The notes beneath the pieces are model-generated. The model saw only the letters and a program-made list of their open reading frames with translations, was not told the origin of the DNA and did not search any database. Positions 21,245 to 32,030 of a stretch of DNA of 64,000 nt are shown here, piece by piece (within the stretch, counting starts at the first letter, position 1; every line of letters starts with the position of its first letter). A program made the translations under genes and the position numbers. Origin of the DNA: Pyrenula massariospora (lineage: Eukaryota; Ascomycota; Eurotiomycetes; Pyrenulales; Pyrenulaceae); the NCBI GenBank assembly GCA_021030905.1, contig JAGFMI010000004.1, positions 248,001 through 312,000 on the forward strand, read 5' to 3'.

Positions 21245-23767
21245 TCAACGCCCTCTCTGCATTACCGGCCGAATGGTCCCTTCGAGGATCTTCACTCCCG
21301 GAACCGCCTTCTCCCAGATCTTGTCGCCAGAACCATCCCCTTCACTCCACCGCTTCAATAAGTCGTTGCTCTCTTTTGGCTTAACATCCGGGCGAGCGGT
21401 ACCTACGGTGATGTGTGGAATGGCATTGGCGCAGGAAATATCCTCTTCGGCACTGCCAGTCTGATGTTGTTGCGGCGGAAGAAGACGAACCACGAATGTC
21501 ATGACACGGTCGTCCCACACTAGGCGTTCAAGCCGGACGCGCGCACCGCCGAGGCTGGGGGTCCGGTTCTCTTTACCAGTGCTCATCAAGGTCTTGACGT
21601 AAGAATCTGTGTACCTCTTCCAGATATCATTGTGGTCTTTTGCCGAGGCACGATGGATGAGGGTTACGTGATACTCTGGCTGTAAGCGACGAGACTGTTT
21701 GAGCAACTGAAACATCTTGCTCTCCTCAGGGGACACGTTGGAGAACAAGGAGTTCAGCGTCGAGGTGATGACTGTGGATGAAATGTTAATGCTGAAGTAC
21801 TCGAGTCTCTGGACAAGCTGATCAGGCGTAAGATTTAATGGAGGAGTGCCGTTGCTGTGAGGCTTCTCCTGTCGCCGCCCAGTCTTGTTGTTGCCTCCAA
21901 AGCTCAGGTCGTGCTTCATTTCGACCGTGTAGTTCTTCATGGCGTACTCGATGGCTTCTTCCATGTCAGCGTGCGTTGGCATTTCGTCCCCGAGCAACTT
22001 CGGATAGGCGGCGTGGAGAGCGTTAATGGTTGTTTCTAGGTTCTCCAAGGAGGAAGCGGTTGCGTCCAGGTTGATGACTTCGTCAAAGTTGTGATCGGGA
22101 TCGATGCTGGTGTTGATGCCTTCAAACCGATTTAGAAAGCCTTCCATGATCCCGATAAGCTCTTCCTGGCTCTTACTACCCACACGGATCGTCTGATGGT
22201 TGTCGCCCCTTTCTAGGACACGTTGCTGTGTGACCTTACGAATAGTCTTGAGCATGACATCCTTGGGTTCATGAACGTAATGCAATGCAACGTAGCGAGC
22301 ATCTGGAATGATCTGAGAGACGTCTTCCATGATCTGCTTCCGTTCCCGGCGTTGGTGATTATTTCGGTCTGCAACAACCACCGAGTTTTCAGCAAGGCTG
22401 TTGGTGAGGCCGAGCGCAAACCGCTTCGGTCGGTTGCCCTTGCCCTCGATGTTATCATTTTGGATGTGGCCGAACCCGAACAGCTTGACGAGAGCTAGAG
22501 CGACTGTCGTCTTGCCACATCCGATCGACGCCACCGTGACTAGAACCACGTTGCGTGTTACATCTGTTGAGGCACCTTCTCCCTCTTCGGCCCTCTCCTC
22601 AGCGATGATATCCGATCCTTTCCGTCCAATCTCCGCAAGGAACCCATCCCTCATGGCTATGATGCCATGATTTTGATTGTATGCTTTGCCAAGCTTAGGG
22701 TCCTTCGCAAGCTGTCTTCGGGCGTACAACAAATACTGATCTGTGATCTGCTTGTGCTTCTTGAATTTAGGAGGCCTTCCACTGATTACAGCCTTAGTTG
22801 CCTCTCGCCATTGTCGGTACATTAGGTAAGGCTCCTCGAACTTGTACTTGAAGAACCAGGCACGATATGGGTCTCTTTCACGCTCTCGCATCTTGCAACG
22901 GATGACAAAGCCCTCGGTATCCCTTCCTTCCCATGATCCGGTTTCGGCACACTTTTCTAGGAAAGATTTGACATCTTCAAGCTCTTTGATGATGACATAC
23001 TGTGCCTTTTTGAAGCCCCACTGGTCGGCAAACTGGTGTACCTCTGGCCCAGAAAGTGTGTCAAACTGAGGAAGATTGAAGTTGATACCGTGAAGATAGA
23101 GGCCGGCCGTGTCAGGAGGATATTCAAGGACATGCTCTTCAAACGCGTCGTCACAGAGCTCAGCGACGGCAGTGACGTTCAATCTTCTTAGCTCTCGTGC
23201 AAGTTGCCGTGTAGTCTTTCCCACACTCTCCAGATGCTTCTTGACCCACCGTTCACCGGCAATAGCATGGCTGACGTCAACGTCTTGCCTGGCACCGGTA
23301 GAATGTTTGCTGCAGACGAGAAGCGTGCCATCTTCTAGACCAGACATGAAGATGATACAACCATTCTCCTTGACACTAAGCTCGTATGGACCCGCTGTCT
23401 GGGTTGCAACATTGTCCCATTCCGTGGAGCGAACTTCGCCAACGTTGAAAAATTTGTCGTAACCACGGGTTACAATCTCAGGGTCGCCCTTGCTGTTCTT
23501 TGCGGTGAAGAGGCCCCGAGCATATGTGGGAAGATCGTCGCGCTTGTAGTCCCAATCCTGGAATCGCCAGGAATCAACTGTGGTGTCAGAGCCGTTGACT
23601 CTGAAGGTTGACTTCTTGCAAGAGAAGCCGCCTCGTTTCCCACCTTTGCGGTTCTTGCCCGCCTCTAAGCTTTTCACAACCTCGCGAATTTGACCCAAGT
23701 CCTGTGCCATGGTGGAAATACTCCTGCTTATAGCCGGCAGATTCAATAATCTGATAGAAAGTCCCAA
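21245..23767 (-). CDS. TRL1: Fungal tRNA ligase (ligase-kinase-cyclic phosphodiesterase)
   Basis: Joins tRNA half-molecules after intron excision and, with Ire1, splices HAC1-type mRNA in the unfolded-protein response. One exon, 840 codons, close to the size of yeast Trl1. The ligase domain has the adenylated Lys133 in SVKENGC, with EGFVIR (285-290) and FFKYKF further on. The polynucleotide kinase P-loop is ASIGCGKTT at 413-421. The cyclic phosphodiesterase domain shows both HxT motifs, HVTL at 700-703 and HITV at 785-788. All three activities should therefore be present. A second ATG at 23710 (residue 20, MAQDLGQIREVV) is probably the main cytosolic start, because the preceding 19 residues lie outside the usual family start and look like a short targeting leader. 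Confidence 0.95.
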   Translation of the reverse strand: MGLSIRLLNLPAISRSISTMAQDLGQIREVVKSLEAGKNRKGGKRGGFSCKKSTFRVNGSDTTVDSWRFQDWDYKRDDLPTYARGLFTAKNSKGDPEIVTRGYDKFFNVGEVRSTEWDNVATQTAGPYELSVKENGCIIFMSGLEDGTLLVCSKHSTGARQDVDVSHAIAGERWVKKHLESVGKTTRQLARELRRLNVTAVAELCDDAFEEHVLEYPPDTAGLYLHGINFNLPQFDTLSGPEVHQFADQWGFKKAQYVIIKELEDVKSFLEKCAETGSWEGRDTEGFVIRCKMRERERDPYRAWFFKYKFEEPYLMYRQWREATKAVISGRPPKFKKHKQITDQYLLYARRQLAKDPKLGKAYNQNHGIIAMRDGFLAEIGRKGSDIIAEERAEEGEGASTDVTRNVVLVTVASIGCGKTTVALALVKLFGFGHIQNDNIEGKGNRPKRFALGLTNSLAENSVVVADRNNHQRRERKQIMEDVSQIIPDARYVALHYVHEPKDVMLKTIRKVTQQRVLERGDNHQTIRVGSKSQEELIGIMEGFLNRFEGINTSIDPDHNFDEVINLDATASSLENLETTINALHAAYPKLLGDEMPTHADMEEAIEYAMKNYTVEMKHDLSFGGNNKTGRRQEKPHSNGTPPLNLTPDQLVQRLEYFSINISSTVITSTLNSLFSNVSPEESKMFQLLKQSRRLQPEYHVTLIHRASAKDHNDIWKRYTDSYVKTLMSTGKENRTPSLGGARVRLERLVWDDRVMTFVVRLLPPQQHQTGSAEEDISCANAIPHITVGTARPDVKPKESNDLLKRWSEGDGSGDKIWEKAVPGVKILEGTIRPVMQRGR

Positions 23768-24506
23768 GGTTGAAGTCTTGAGTGAGATAGGGGAGGATGG
23801 GGGATGGTAGCGGGGTAGAAGACGAAAAGAAAGGAATTTGGATGAGACTTGATGGGTAGCAATCTTGACCGCTTGCCGTACTCGGCCTTCGATCGGATAG
23901 GAAAGAACAATGGTAGACGATTCAGTCGCACGGCGAGGTAGTCGCCTGGGTGATGTGAATAAAGAGGGTCGTGTTTGCCTTGACGATTTTTTTTGAGTAC
24001 GCTTAGTCGGGAGTCACTCGCGCCTTATTCTGAAGGTTCGCAGCAGCAGAGGCAACAATGATGATCCGTTTCAGGCCCCCAATGACTCTTCCTAGGCTCA
24101 CAGTCACGACTCATCGGTCTAGGGAAAGGTCGTGGATGAGTCAAGCTCGAGAGGGTCCTGGAATTGATTCGATTGGATCGTGGGATCTCCGTTCTTATTG
24201 CTGAGCCTCGTCTGCCAACGCACCGTTCCCGTCTGCTGCTAAACCGCATTCTAGGTACTTATCGATAAAGCAAGAGGCTCTCTCAGCCTTGCAGATGGGG
24301 GCGTTGAGGGCCCTAAACCTAAACCCTGCTTCCCGCTTCAACGGCCGACCGCAGCCTATTTCGACCCCGCAAAAAAGGCTCCCGGGTGCCTAGAGTCGTG
24401 TCTCTGCGCCCAGGACAGCCTTATCACGGTCTTATCTCGCACATCTCGACGCTCCCAGGTGCTGAAATCTAAGGCCTGGATTGAGTGACGATACTCTACG
24501 TCGACG
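23768..24506. promoter_or_regulatory. Divergent upstream region of TRL1 and the ankyrin gene
   Basis: 739 bp between two divergent starts, so both promoters lie here. A short CCCTAAACCTAAACCCT tract occurs at 24311-24327. No other element was recognised. Confidence 0.4.
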
Positions 24507-25196
24507 ATGGCGCCGTCGCCCAACCCATTCCTCCTCGTCGCCGATGGTTCGCCCGACCTCTTGCCTCTGCTTCGCTCAAACCCCTCTCTCGCCTCCGCCC
24601 AGGATGAGCACGGCTACTCGCTCTTTCACGCTGCCGCTTCCTACGATCATCTGTCCATCCTCCGCGCGCTAGTGCAAGAGTTCGACGTGCCGGTCAACAG
24701 CATTAAAGATGAAGACGGAGAAACATGCCTTTTCGTCGTGGAGACGTTGGCAGCGGCGAAATGCCTAGTGGAAGAGCTTGGCGTGGACATCGCTATTCAG
24801 AATACCGACGGCCTGACCGCGGCCGAGAAGATGGAGCAAGAGGGAGAATTTCCTGCTATCGCCAATTATCTGAAACACATCACGTCAGGACATTCCCAGA
24901 CCGCTGCAGGGTCCTCAAATGGTACCCTCGCAACCTCATCCTCCGATGTAACCATTCCCCCACCTCTACCACCCAACATCACCGTGAACGTCGGCACTAT
25001 GCCGAACCTGTCTGAAACAGGCCAGACTGGGGATGACCTTGACCCAGACCCAGATTTTCGACGCCGCATCGAGGAACTGGCATCCGGGGAGAATTTCCAT
25101 AGCGATGAGGGTCAGAAGGAACTCAAAGACCTCATCACCGACGCGGTCAGGGGGGTCAGCAGGGAGGCCAGAGACGTCAGAAGGAGGGCTGGTTGA
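24507..25196 (+). CDS. Small ankyrin-repeat protein
   Basis: Single exon, 229 residues. Ankyrin repeats fill roughly residues 1-130: AQDEHGYSLFHAAASYDHLSILRAL is a textbook repeat, followed by DEDGETCLFVVETLAAAKCLVEEL and NTDGLTAAEKMEQEGEFPAIANYL. The rest is a low-complexity Ser/Pro linker and a charged helical tail (FRRRIEELASGE, KELKDLITDAVRG). The arrangement recalls uncharacterised fungal ankyrin proteins such as the fission yeast SPCP1E11.10 group; the partner protein is unknown. No signal peptide or membrane segment. Confidence 0.85.
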   Translation: MAPSPNPFLLVADGSPDLLPLLRSNPSLASAQDEHGYSLFHAAASYDHLSILRALVQEFDVPVNSIKDEDGETCLFVVETLAAAKCLVEELGVDIAIQNTDGLTAAEKMEQEGEFPAIANYLKHITSGHSQTAAGSSNGTLATSSSDVTIPPPLPPNITVNVGTMPNLSETGQTGDDLDPDPDFRRRIEELASGENFHSDEGQKELKDLITDAVRGVSREARDVRRRAG

Positions 25197-25817
25197 ATAT
25201 AAGATGGGAGCCACTAGAGGATTGCCCGGCCCATGACACTATCCAGCGCCGTCTAAGGGCCGTTGGTGCGGACCGCTCGCCCACGTGATGTGTGGTATGC
25301 AGATCCCATGACGGTCGCCCATCCGCTACGTAGAAGGGACGATGGCATTTGTGAATGGACCGGAGCGCAGATGCCGGCCAGGATGGATGATGGACAAATT
25401 GCCCATCGACGCTGGCTGCGGTCAATGTACTAGATGAGTTTGCGATATTCTACCAATAGCACACGGGCTGAGAGAGCGTGGCTTGGATCTCCCAAGCTAG
25501 CATCCAGGCGATATGGTCATCCCCGCTCCGTGCTATCACAACCGCAGGTGGGTCCGAGCTCAGTCGCTCGAGAGGGTAGTCCCAGAACGGCATCGGGTCA
25601 AGCCCGAGACGCCTGCCCCAGTGGCTGAGTCTCCAGTTGAGATCTTAATACGAAAAGCGCGTGGTGGTCTCCCGGTGACCGGGTTGGAAAGACAGATACA
25701 ATCAAAGAAATCATCGAGCTGCATAAATGTGCATCGAGTGATTCGATACCGAAATTAATTGCCCGACGCTTGATGCGATGACAACAATTCTGAATATATT
25801 GCGAATCAAACCCGCAT
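25197..25817. other. Gene-free stretch between convergent genes
   Basis: 621 bp between the ends of the ankyrin gene and SFT2. It should contain two 3' untranslated regions. Nothing else seen. Confidence 0.5.
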
Positions 25818-27301
25818 CTAGTCGTTCATCCAGGCCGCCACTCGATTGCCGGCCACCCGAGCCCCAAACCTGAGCCCAGTCCCACCCATGGGAAAGTAGG
25901 AAACCGCATACCACAGCAACGCAATCACTTGGATGATGGAGAAGAAGAGCGTCAAGACCGTAGAGTGTAGCTTGGAGATAAAGTCAGCCTATGATCAGCA
26001 AGAGCATAGAATAGACTAGAGAAAAAGGCAAGGGTGAGGGGACAAGGCTTCGATGGGGGCGCAGATGGGTGTGGTGTTGTGGCATTTGGCTTGACACCAA
26101 AGGACCAGGCAGGCTGCAGCTCGAGCCGCTTCGGGTCAAGTGTGGCTTGTGAAACTCTAAACTTTGACAGCCAGTAATGATGATAAGGTGGCATGTCTCA
26201 CAGCGGCTGCAGCGGGCTCTCTTCTAAACTGTGGAACCATCGGCGGTCGTATCAATGGCCCGCCGGGGTCAAGACGTGTTCGGCAACACCTGCAAGCATC
26301 TTCCTGGCCTGAATGCAAACGGCCTCCAGTCGTACAGAAATGCTTATGCGGCCACAAAAGAGGAATCCACTTACTCCAACCGAACCATAAAGCGTCAATG
26401 CTATGGATCCAAAATATGCTGCCGTGAAGGGAAGTCGAGGACCGGAGAGGAGATGCTGAAAATACTGGTACGGTCCCATAAGGACCGCCCATGACGCTAG
26501 AAACAATATTGACCCAACTGACCATCTAAAAGCATCCTTTGTGTCAGTAGATTTCTGAACAAACATGAGCTAAACTGTAATCAGAGGTCTAGACTGGTCA
26601 ACCCTGGTCCAAGCGTGGGGTGTGGTCTTAGCTCCACAGGCAGACGAGTGAGGCTGCCTTGTCGGACAGCAGAGACATGAGTGCACAAACCAAGCTCATC
26701 TTAGGCAGATAGCTTGCCTGTTTCAAAAGGCGCAGCCCGCAAGGCAATCAACGACGTCGTACTCACAAGACAGCAAATTTTCGTGGCTTCGCCATAAGAA
26801 GCGGCCAAAGCACAAAGCAGAGCACGAAGCATGCTACCGCTGCAAGATTGCAACCACCGAAGACCAGAAGGCGGTCCCATCGGCTTACTGTGAGAGATCG
26901 GCGTTAGCAAGCAGACCTCCAAAGCAGTCATTCACACATTTTAAGTGAGATGATTAATTCTCGAGGCAAAGGGAAGGAGGGTGAAGGTCGGTTAGGTCGA
27001 CCAGGGGGAAAGGATGAGCGGTGACGACAGATGTCTAGATTTCTTGAATGTGCTTCGAAGAAACCTGCAACTTACGAGCAAACCAGCCCTCCTCTTCCTC
27101 TCTCCGACTAGGAGCAGGCAGTGGGGCGCCTGGGCCCTCGTGTGTAGGCAATTGGACGTAGCCCCCGCCTCTACCAAAGGGATTCAGGGAAGATAGCCGT
27201 GAGAGTATGGGCGTGGATGAATTAGTGTTCGCTGGGAGATCCGGATCCCTCCGAGACCATCCTAGTGAATTCATCGAGTCTCGAAAGGAGGCCGAAGCCA
27301 T
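25818..27301 (-). CDS. SFT2: SFT2/GOT1-family vesicle transport membrane protein
   Basis: Tetra-spanning Golgi protein acting in fusion of endosome-derived vesicles with the late Golgi. Exons 27301-27076, 26887-26767, 26525-26375 and 25970-25818 give 216 residues. The N-terminal 75 residues are cytosolic and Pro/Ser-rich (MASASFRDSMNSLGW). The membrane part reads LSRWDRLLVFGGCNLAAVAC, then PLLMAKPRKFAVLWSVGSIL, FTAAYFGSIALTLYGSVG-LHSTVLTL, and WYAVSYFPMGGTGLRFGAR, all diagnostic of SFT2. The three introns are unusually long for this window (188, 241 and 404 nt), but each splice preserves frame and family sequence. The C-terminus ends AAWMND. Confidence 0.88.
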
Positions 27302-29918
27302 CTTGCTCTAGTGTGTTCCCTCTCCTTATCGGTCGTTCGACAACCCCGGGCCCAGGCGAGTCTTGTAACGGTTTGACAGCACGTTGCCCGAGCAGCGGAT
27401 GCAGGACGACGTTGTTCTCGAAGTTTTTCGGCGCCCAAACAGATGGCGAGAGTCGTGAAATTCGAGATTCTATACAGCGGGTGTGGAATATTTCATGCAG
27501 ATGATCTGCAGCAGCGGCGGATGTGGGTGAAAGAAGGTTGCGTGCACGGATGGCAGATGACTTGACGTGATGTAGCGACCAATGACAGAAGGATCTCACG
27601 CATTGGAGATGGGCCTAGTGCTGCGATCTGCTGAAACGAAAGGGTATAGTATGTATGATGGTCTGTGATCGGCAATCGGCAGGGTGCGAAGCCACACCTT
27701 GAGATATGTGGGCTATCTCGTTGAAATGCGGAGAGGACAAGGTGGGTTTCGAGGTCGTTTTGGGAGAGCGGTCAAGGAGGGCTGGGTCGCTGGAGATGGA
27801 TTGTGGTGGATCTAGCGCTTTTTCAGAGGACGCTTTCGAGGGAGGGGAAGCTTCTTAGGGCGTTTTTGGAAAGACGAGCGGTCATATGACGGGGTGGTGG
27901 TTGTTTGCAACAACGCGGGGGTAGAGAAACGTCTCTGGGAGGGTGTGAAGCTCGCAGCGTGTTTCTGAAGAGAGTCTCAGATTGGCCTTGGAGCAGATCG
28001 AGCACTCCCAGGCAGAGCGGCACCTTGGCGCAGGTTGGAGCAGGGTGTGACTAGGTCGAACTGATAGGAGATCCAACTTGGATTTCGAGATACAGAGAGG
28101 GGGCCAAAGGTTGGGGTTTTCGGTGGTTGCGGAATTCTCTCACTTAAGCAGCCGCTCATTGGCCGCTGCCTGCGATTGGCCTACGCGTCCTCAACCACAC
28201 AAGACGCACGACACCGTGTTCGCTCACCACCTCTGTTTACGCGGTGGTTGACTAACGTTGGTGCCAGGCCTGTATACGAACTCGAATCTGCCACTATTGA
28301 CCGGTCTCTGACTATCTCTCTTCTACGCGCCCGCCATCGAGCCAGGATGGTCATATGCGGAAAGGGCCGGCCTTGAGTATCCTCCTCTGGTTGCTGAAAG
28401 GGGGAATGAGATGCCTATCTAGTTCTCTTGCCTGCCCTCCAAGTTTCTCGAGAACAAAGAAACACACCCACCGCGCGTCCTCGCGTCCAGAATCGTGTTT
28501 GATGATTTGCGCACCCGCCCGGTTGGAGGCATTGCGATACCACGTCCATCAGACCCGTTAGCCGTTCCCTTCCGGGCAAACTGTGGCTGTGACGGTGACG
28601 AGGATTCCGATCGCTTGATAGAGAAAAGAGCAGGCAGAACGAAAAGATGAGGAAGAGATGGGGCGTCGGGCTTTCTTCACCCTCTTTCGCACCAAGAGCA
28701 CCCTAGGTAGGCAGGTCCACATTTGAGGCTATCCACATGGATCATCACCCCTCCCCTCCGCTTTCAGGCAAGTCGAGCTTTAATCATCTGCCTGGGAAAG
28801 TGTAAGTTTGTCAGATCTCGAAAAGTTCGATGACCGTGTGTCTGATCATAGACCCCTACGCGTGTAGGACTCGTGAGTCACATTGGTTCGAACAGATGAT
28901 GCCTGCATCCCATTCTTCATGATCTTGCTAGTAATCCTTTGCCCATCCCACTCGCACACCATCGCGCGAGCCAACCCCACCCGGGGATTGTCGAAGGAAA
29001 GCGTGGTTCTCGAGAACGTAATCGAAAGAGAGATGGTCTGCCCGTCGAAAATGTCTTGCTGTAGGCTGCATGACCTAGTAGGTCATGCCAATGATATGTG
29101 CAGGATGTGCGGCTCCAGGCGCCTCGTTAGCCATCGAGATTAAAAGGAGAAAGTCTCCCTGGCCCGACCGTCATTTCTGTACTCTTCCCGCTCTGGCAAA
29201 GCTGCCGCCGCTGATTCTCCAAAAAAACCTTGTCCCGAATACTCCCCCGCCATACCCACTGCCCATCGACGCCATTGTAGCGGTGACCGACAGCGACCTC
29301 GACGACATAATCGGCTGCTCACGCCGTGAATTATCATCTCATCGCTGCTGTTGACTACTGTCATCGCCCTGCTGTGCGTACTGCCCACCCGCCGTGCTCC
29401 TCCAGGCACCGGCGACAGCCAAACTGATGGTCCGTTAGCACCGCCCGCCCAGGATCGACGTCCGGCTAAACCGTTCCGCCACGGCGCATCCCACATACCC
29501 TCGCCCACCAGCGAGAATCCTGCATTATTGATTGATCCATCGACCACCGACCTCGCCATCGATTCTTGCCCTCTTCCACTGTCCATTGTCGTGCACCGTC
29601 TCTATATCGACCGACCCACGTTGTCAAGCGATTCCCGATCTGCTGGTTGGCGAGCCACGGTTGACAAGAGGAGGTTCTAGACGCAAGTCCCCGCCATCAG
29701 CGCTCTCCCGACTTCACACACAGCGCCGGTGCAGTAACAACCCGTGCAACAACTCGTCAGAGACTCTCGAGGACAAGCTTTTAGCGACTCCTGAGTTCAC
29801 CGCCCGACGCCTCCACACCTCGCCATCTTGTTCACTGGATCTCGACAATCCGCCTCTGTACGAGCTGTGCTCCTGTTCAGCTCACTTGGCACCCACACAA
29901 CCTCTTCCAAAAAATACT

Positions 29919-29966
29919 ATGAGACCACAACCACGTGCGAATCTATACCAATTCAAATCGCCCTGA
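29919..29966 (+). other. Candidate upstream open reading frame
   Basis: ATG followed by 14 more codons and TGA, within the presumed leader of the bHLH gene. If the leader starts upstream of it, this frame could limit translation of the main protein. No conservation data are available here, so it is only a candidate. Confidence 0.3.
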
Positions 29967-30121
29967 GACTCAAAACTCTCCTTTGCTTCTGCTTTTGACG
30001 CAGGCGATTTATCAAACTCCGGTTCCCCAACGACCCAAGCCAGCAGCTAGACGGTCGGCTCCGGTAACCTTATTGGCTACTGGGACGTACCGCGCGAACT
30101 TTCTTCTTCTATCGCCTTGAG

Positions 30122-30272
30122 GTGAGTTGAAACGCCTAAAGTATTCCCTTAAGGACCTTCCAAAAGTTTCTAGTCGTCTACTTTTCCTATACTTTTTGCC
30201 TGTCTCATAGCCCTAGTGGTGTGGAATGCCGGCGTGAAAAGGACTCGTTTGCTAATGTGCTTCTGAACTTAG
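30122..30272 (+). other. Probable 5'-UTR intron of the bHLH gene
   Basis: A strong donor (GTGAGT at 30122), a branch-like GCTAAT near 30251 and an acceptor CTTAG ending at 30272 enclose 151 nt, ending 105 nt before the chosen start codon. The pattern fits a leader intron. Confidence 0.45.
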
Positions 30273-30377
30273 TGTAGCAGCCACTTTGCACGATCTTATA
30301 CACTGGTGCGGTTTTTCTCGAGCGACACCCTCGACATTTAATCGCTCTTTGCGACCGTGCTCAATCATCATCCCCTG

Positions 30378-32030
30378 ATGACTGAGACCAACGGCGCCAT
30401 GGCTTTCATCAAAAACGAGCCAGAGGATCATATGAATGATCCACACCAGTTTATGATGACGACGCAATCTTACGTACCTCAGCAGCACTTTGGCAATCAA
30501 TACCCAGGACAACAAGTCGGCCAGAGCATCGACCCGTCCGAACTGTCTAACGGCAATTTTGGAATGCCTATCTCGTTTGGCTCACAGCAGAATCTTTCCT
30601 CGTCTTTCCATTTAGGAAATGCTGGGATTGGTGACGATGAATTACTTGATCTTGACTTTGGGGAGCAGAACCGTCTTGGCGGACAGACGACAATGCCACC
30701 GAGCAGCAGTGGTTTCTCAGACCCCCGCCAAACGAATGCAATCTCCATGAATCATCCTAACCAAGTCAACAACGTTTATTCTCACACACCAGAGGGCGCT
30801 CCAATCCAGAGTCCGTTCGTCCAGAGTAACTTCAACTACGATCAGTTTCGGACCTTATCATCCCCGCATGCAAACAGTGTACCGTTTGACAATCCTTTTG
30901 TTCACAACAACAAGCGGCCTAGTCTACAAGGCTTGGACCGACGGTCGTCCGACCAACGGAGCCCTATGACTCCTAAGACTCCGGCCATGAATGGACTTCA
31001 CCTAGGAACACCAGATTCGGGCAGCTTCCCACAACCTATAAGGACAACAGGCATGCAGAACCGGCATCAAAAAGGCTTATCTAATCAATGGGACAATACA
31101 CCCCAGAGCAACAGCTCTCTAGTCGATTCGCCTATCTCGTCACCTGGCTACCCATCTCATCATGCTGGTATCTCCGAGATCCTCAAGTCTGGCAAGCATG
31201 CATCGCTACCACAGCTTCCGACGAAGACTGATTCTGCTCACCCCTCTGGTGCTGTTCAAAATCTGGAAACGCAAGAGGCCAAGAAACGTCGCAGACGAGC
31301 CTCCCACAACATGGTCGAGCGACGCCGGCGAGACAATATCAATGAGAGGATTCAAGATCTTTCCCACCTGGTACCTCAACACCGCCTTGATGATGACAAG
31401 GTGAAGAAACAGCTGGCAAATAACTCGGCACTTTCGCCAGCTACAGGCGGTACAAGTATGAGCCCTCCAAACTCCAGCAATGCTGCCACATCCCTCTTAG
31501 CAGGAGCCAATGGTCGAAGAGCAGCGAGCACTGCTGGGAACGTCACTTTGGGCTTTCCTCCGGAAGATAAGGAAAAGGGACCAAACAAGGGTGACATTCT
31601 CAATGGAGCCGTCAGCTGGACTCGGGATTTGATGTGGTGTTTATGGGTAAAGATCCAACAAGAAGAAGAACTTGCACGGCAGTTCGCACAATTAGGCGGC
31701 AAATGGCCCTTCGAGATCACTGAGGACGAGCGACGTATGAGAACCGAACTGATCGATGCTGTGGAGAAGAATGGCCCATCAACATTCGAGTATACTCGTT
31801 TCGCTGGTTCTGGCCTCCGTGTCCCTCAGCACACCAATATTGCTGGCGAGCCTCTTCCTCTCAATGGGTCTGATAGTGATATGAGCCCGGCTTTCAACAG
31901 TAACGGTAGCAGCTCTAACGGTGGCGACCAGGGTGTCTCTGCTGGCTTCTGGACCAGTGGCAATCACACTGGCATTAACTTTAAGGACGAACACTTCAAG
32001 GAAGAAGATGAATATGGCATGGAGATTTAA
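30378..32030 (+). CDS. bHLH transcription factor with extended loop
   Basis: Single exon, 550 residues from the first ATG (MTETNGAMAFIKNEPEDH). The N-terminal 300 residues are Gln/Asn/Pro/Ser-rich, as in activation regions. The basic region and first helix are at about 300-330 (SHNMVERRRRDNINERIQDL), with the Glu and Arg that contact an E-box. Helix 2 begins only about 70 residues later (NKGDILNGAVSWTRDLMW), after a Ser/Ala-rich loop. This long loop marks a fungal bHLH group often annotated GlcD gamma in Aspergillus. IKNE at the N-terminus and FKDE/FKEE at the C-terminus fit the SUMO-attachment consensus. The long, uORF-containing leader suggests translational control. The target genes are unknown. 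Confidence 0.88.
   Translation: MTETNGAMAFIKNEPEDHMNDPHQFMMTTQSYVPQQHFGNQYPGQQVGQSIDPSELSNGNFGMPISFGSQQNLSSSFHLGNAGIGDDELLDLDFGEQNRLGGQTTMPPSSSGFSDPRQTNAISMNHPNQVNNVYSHTPEGAPIQSPFVQSNFNYDQFRTLSSPHANSVPFDNPFVHNNKRPSLQGLDRRSSDQRSPMTPKTPAMNGLHLGTPDSGSFPQPIRTTGMQNRHQKGLSNQWDNTPQSNSSLVDSPISSPGYPSHHAGISEILKSGKHASLPQLPTKTDSAHPSGAVQNLETQEAKKRRRRASHNMVERRRRDNINERIQDLSHLVPQHRLDDDKVKKQLANNSALSPATGGTSMSPPNSSNAATSLLAGANGRRAASTAGNVTLGFPPEDKEKGPNKGDILNGAVSWTRDLMWCLWVKIQQEEELARQFAQLGGKWPFEITEDERRMRTELIDAVEKNGPSTFEYTRFAGSGLRVPQHTNIAGEPLPLNGSDSDMSPAFNSNGSSSNGGDQGVSAGFWTSGNHTGINFKDEHFKEEDEYGMEI

Larger units (their letters stand above)
27302..30377. promoter_or_regulatory. 3 kb divergent region with a long bHLH leader
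   Basis: It lies between the divergent starts of SFT2 and the bHLH factor. Many short frames occur but none resembles a protein. The half nearer 30378 is C/T-rich and looks like an extended mRNA leader, with a probable intron at 30122-30272 and short upstream frames. Confidence 0.4.

Noticed and set aside
24311-24327. Telomere-like CCCTAAACCTAAACCCT
   Set aside because: It is only 17 nt and imperfect, between two ordinary genes, with no extension; too short to call an interstitial telomere.
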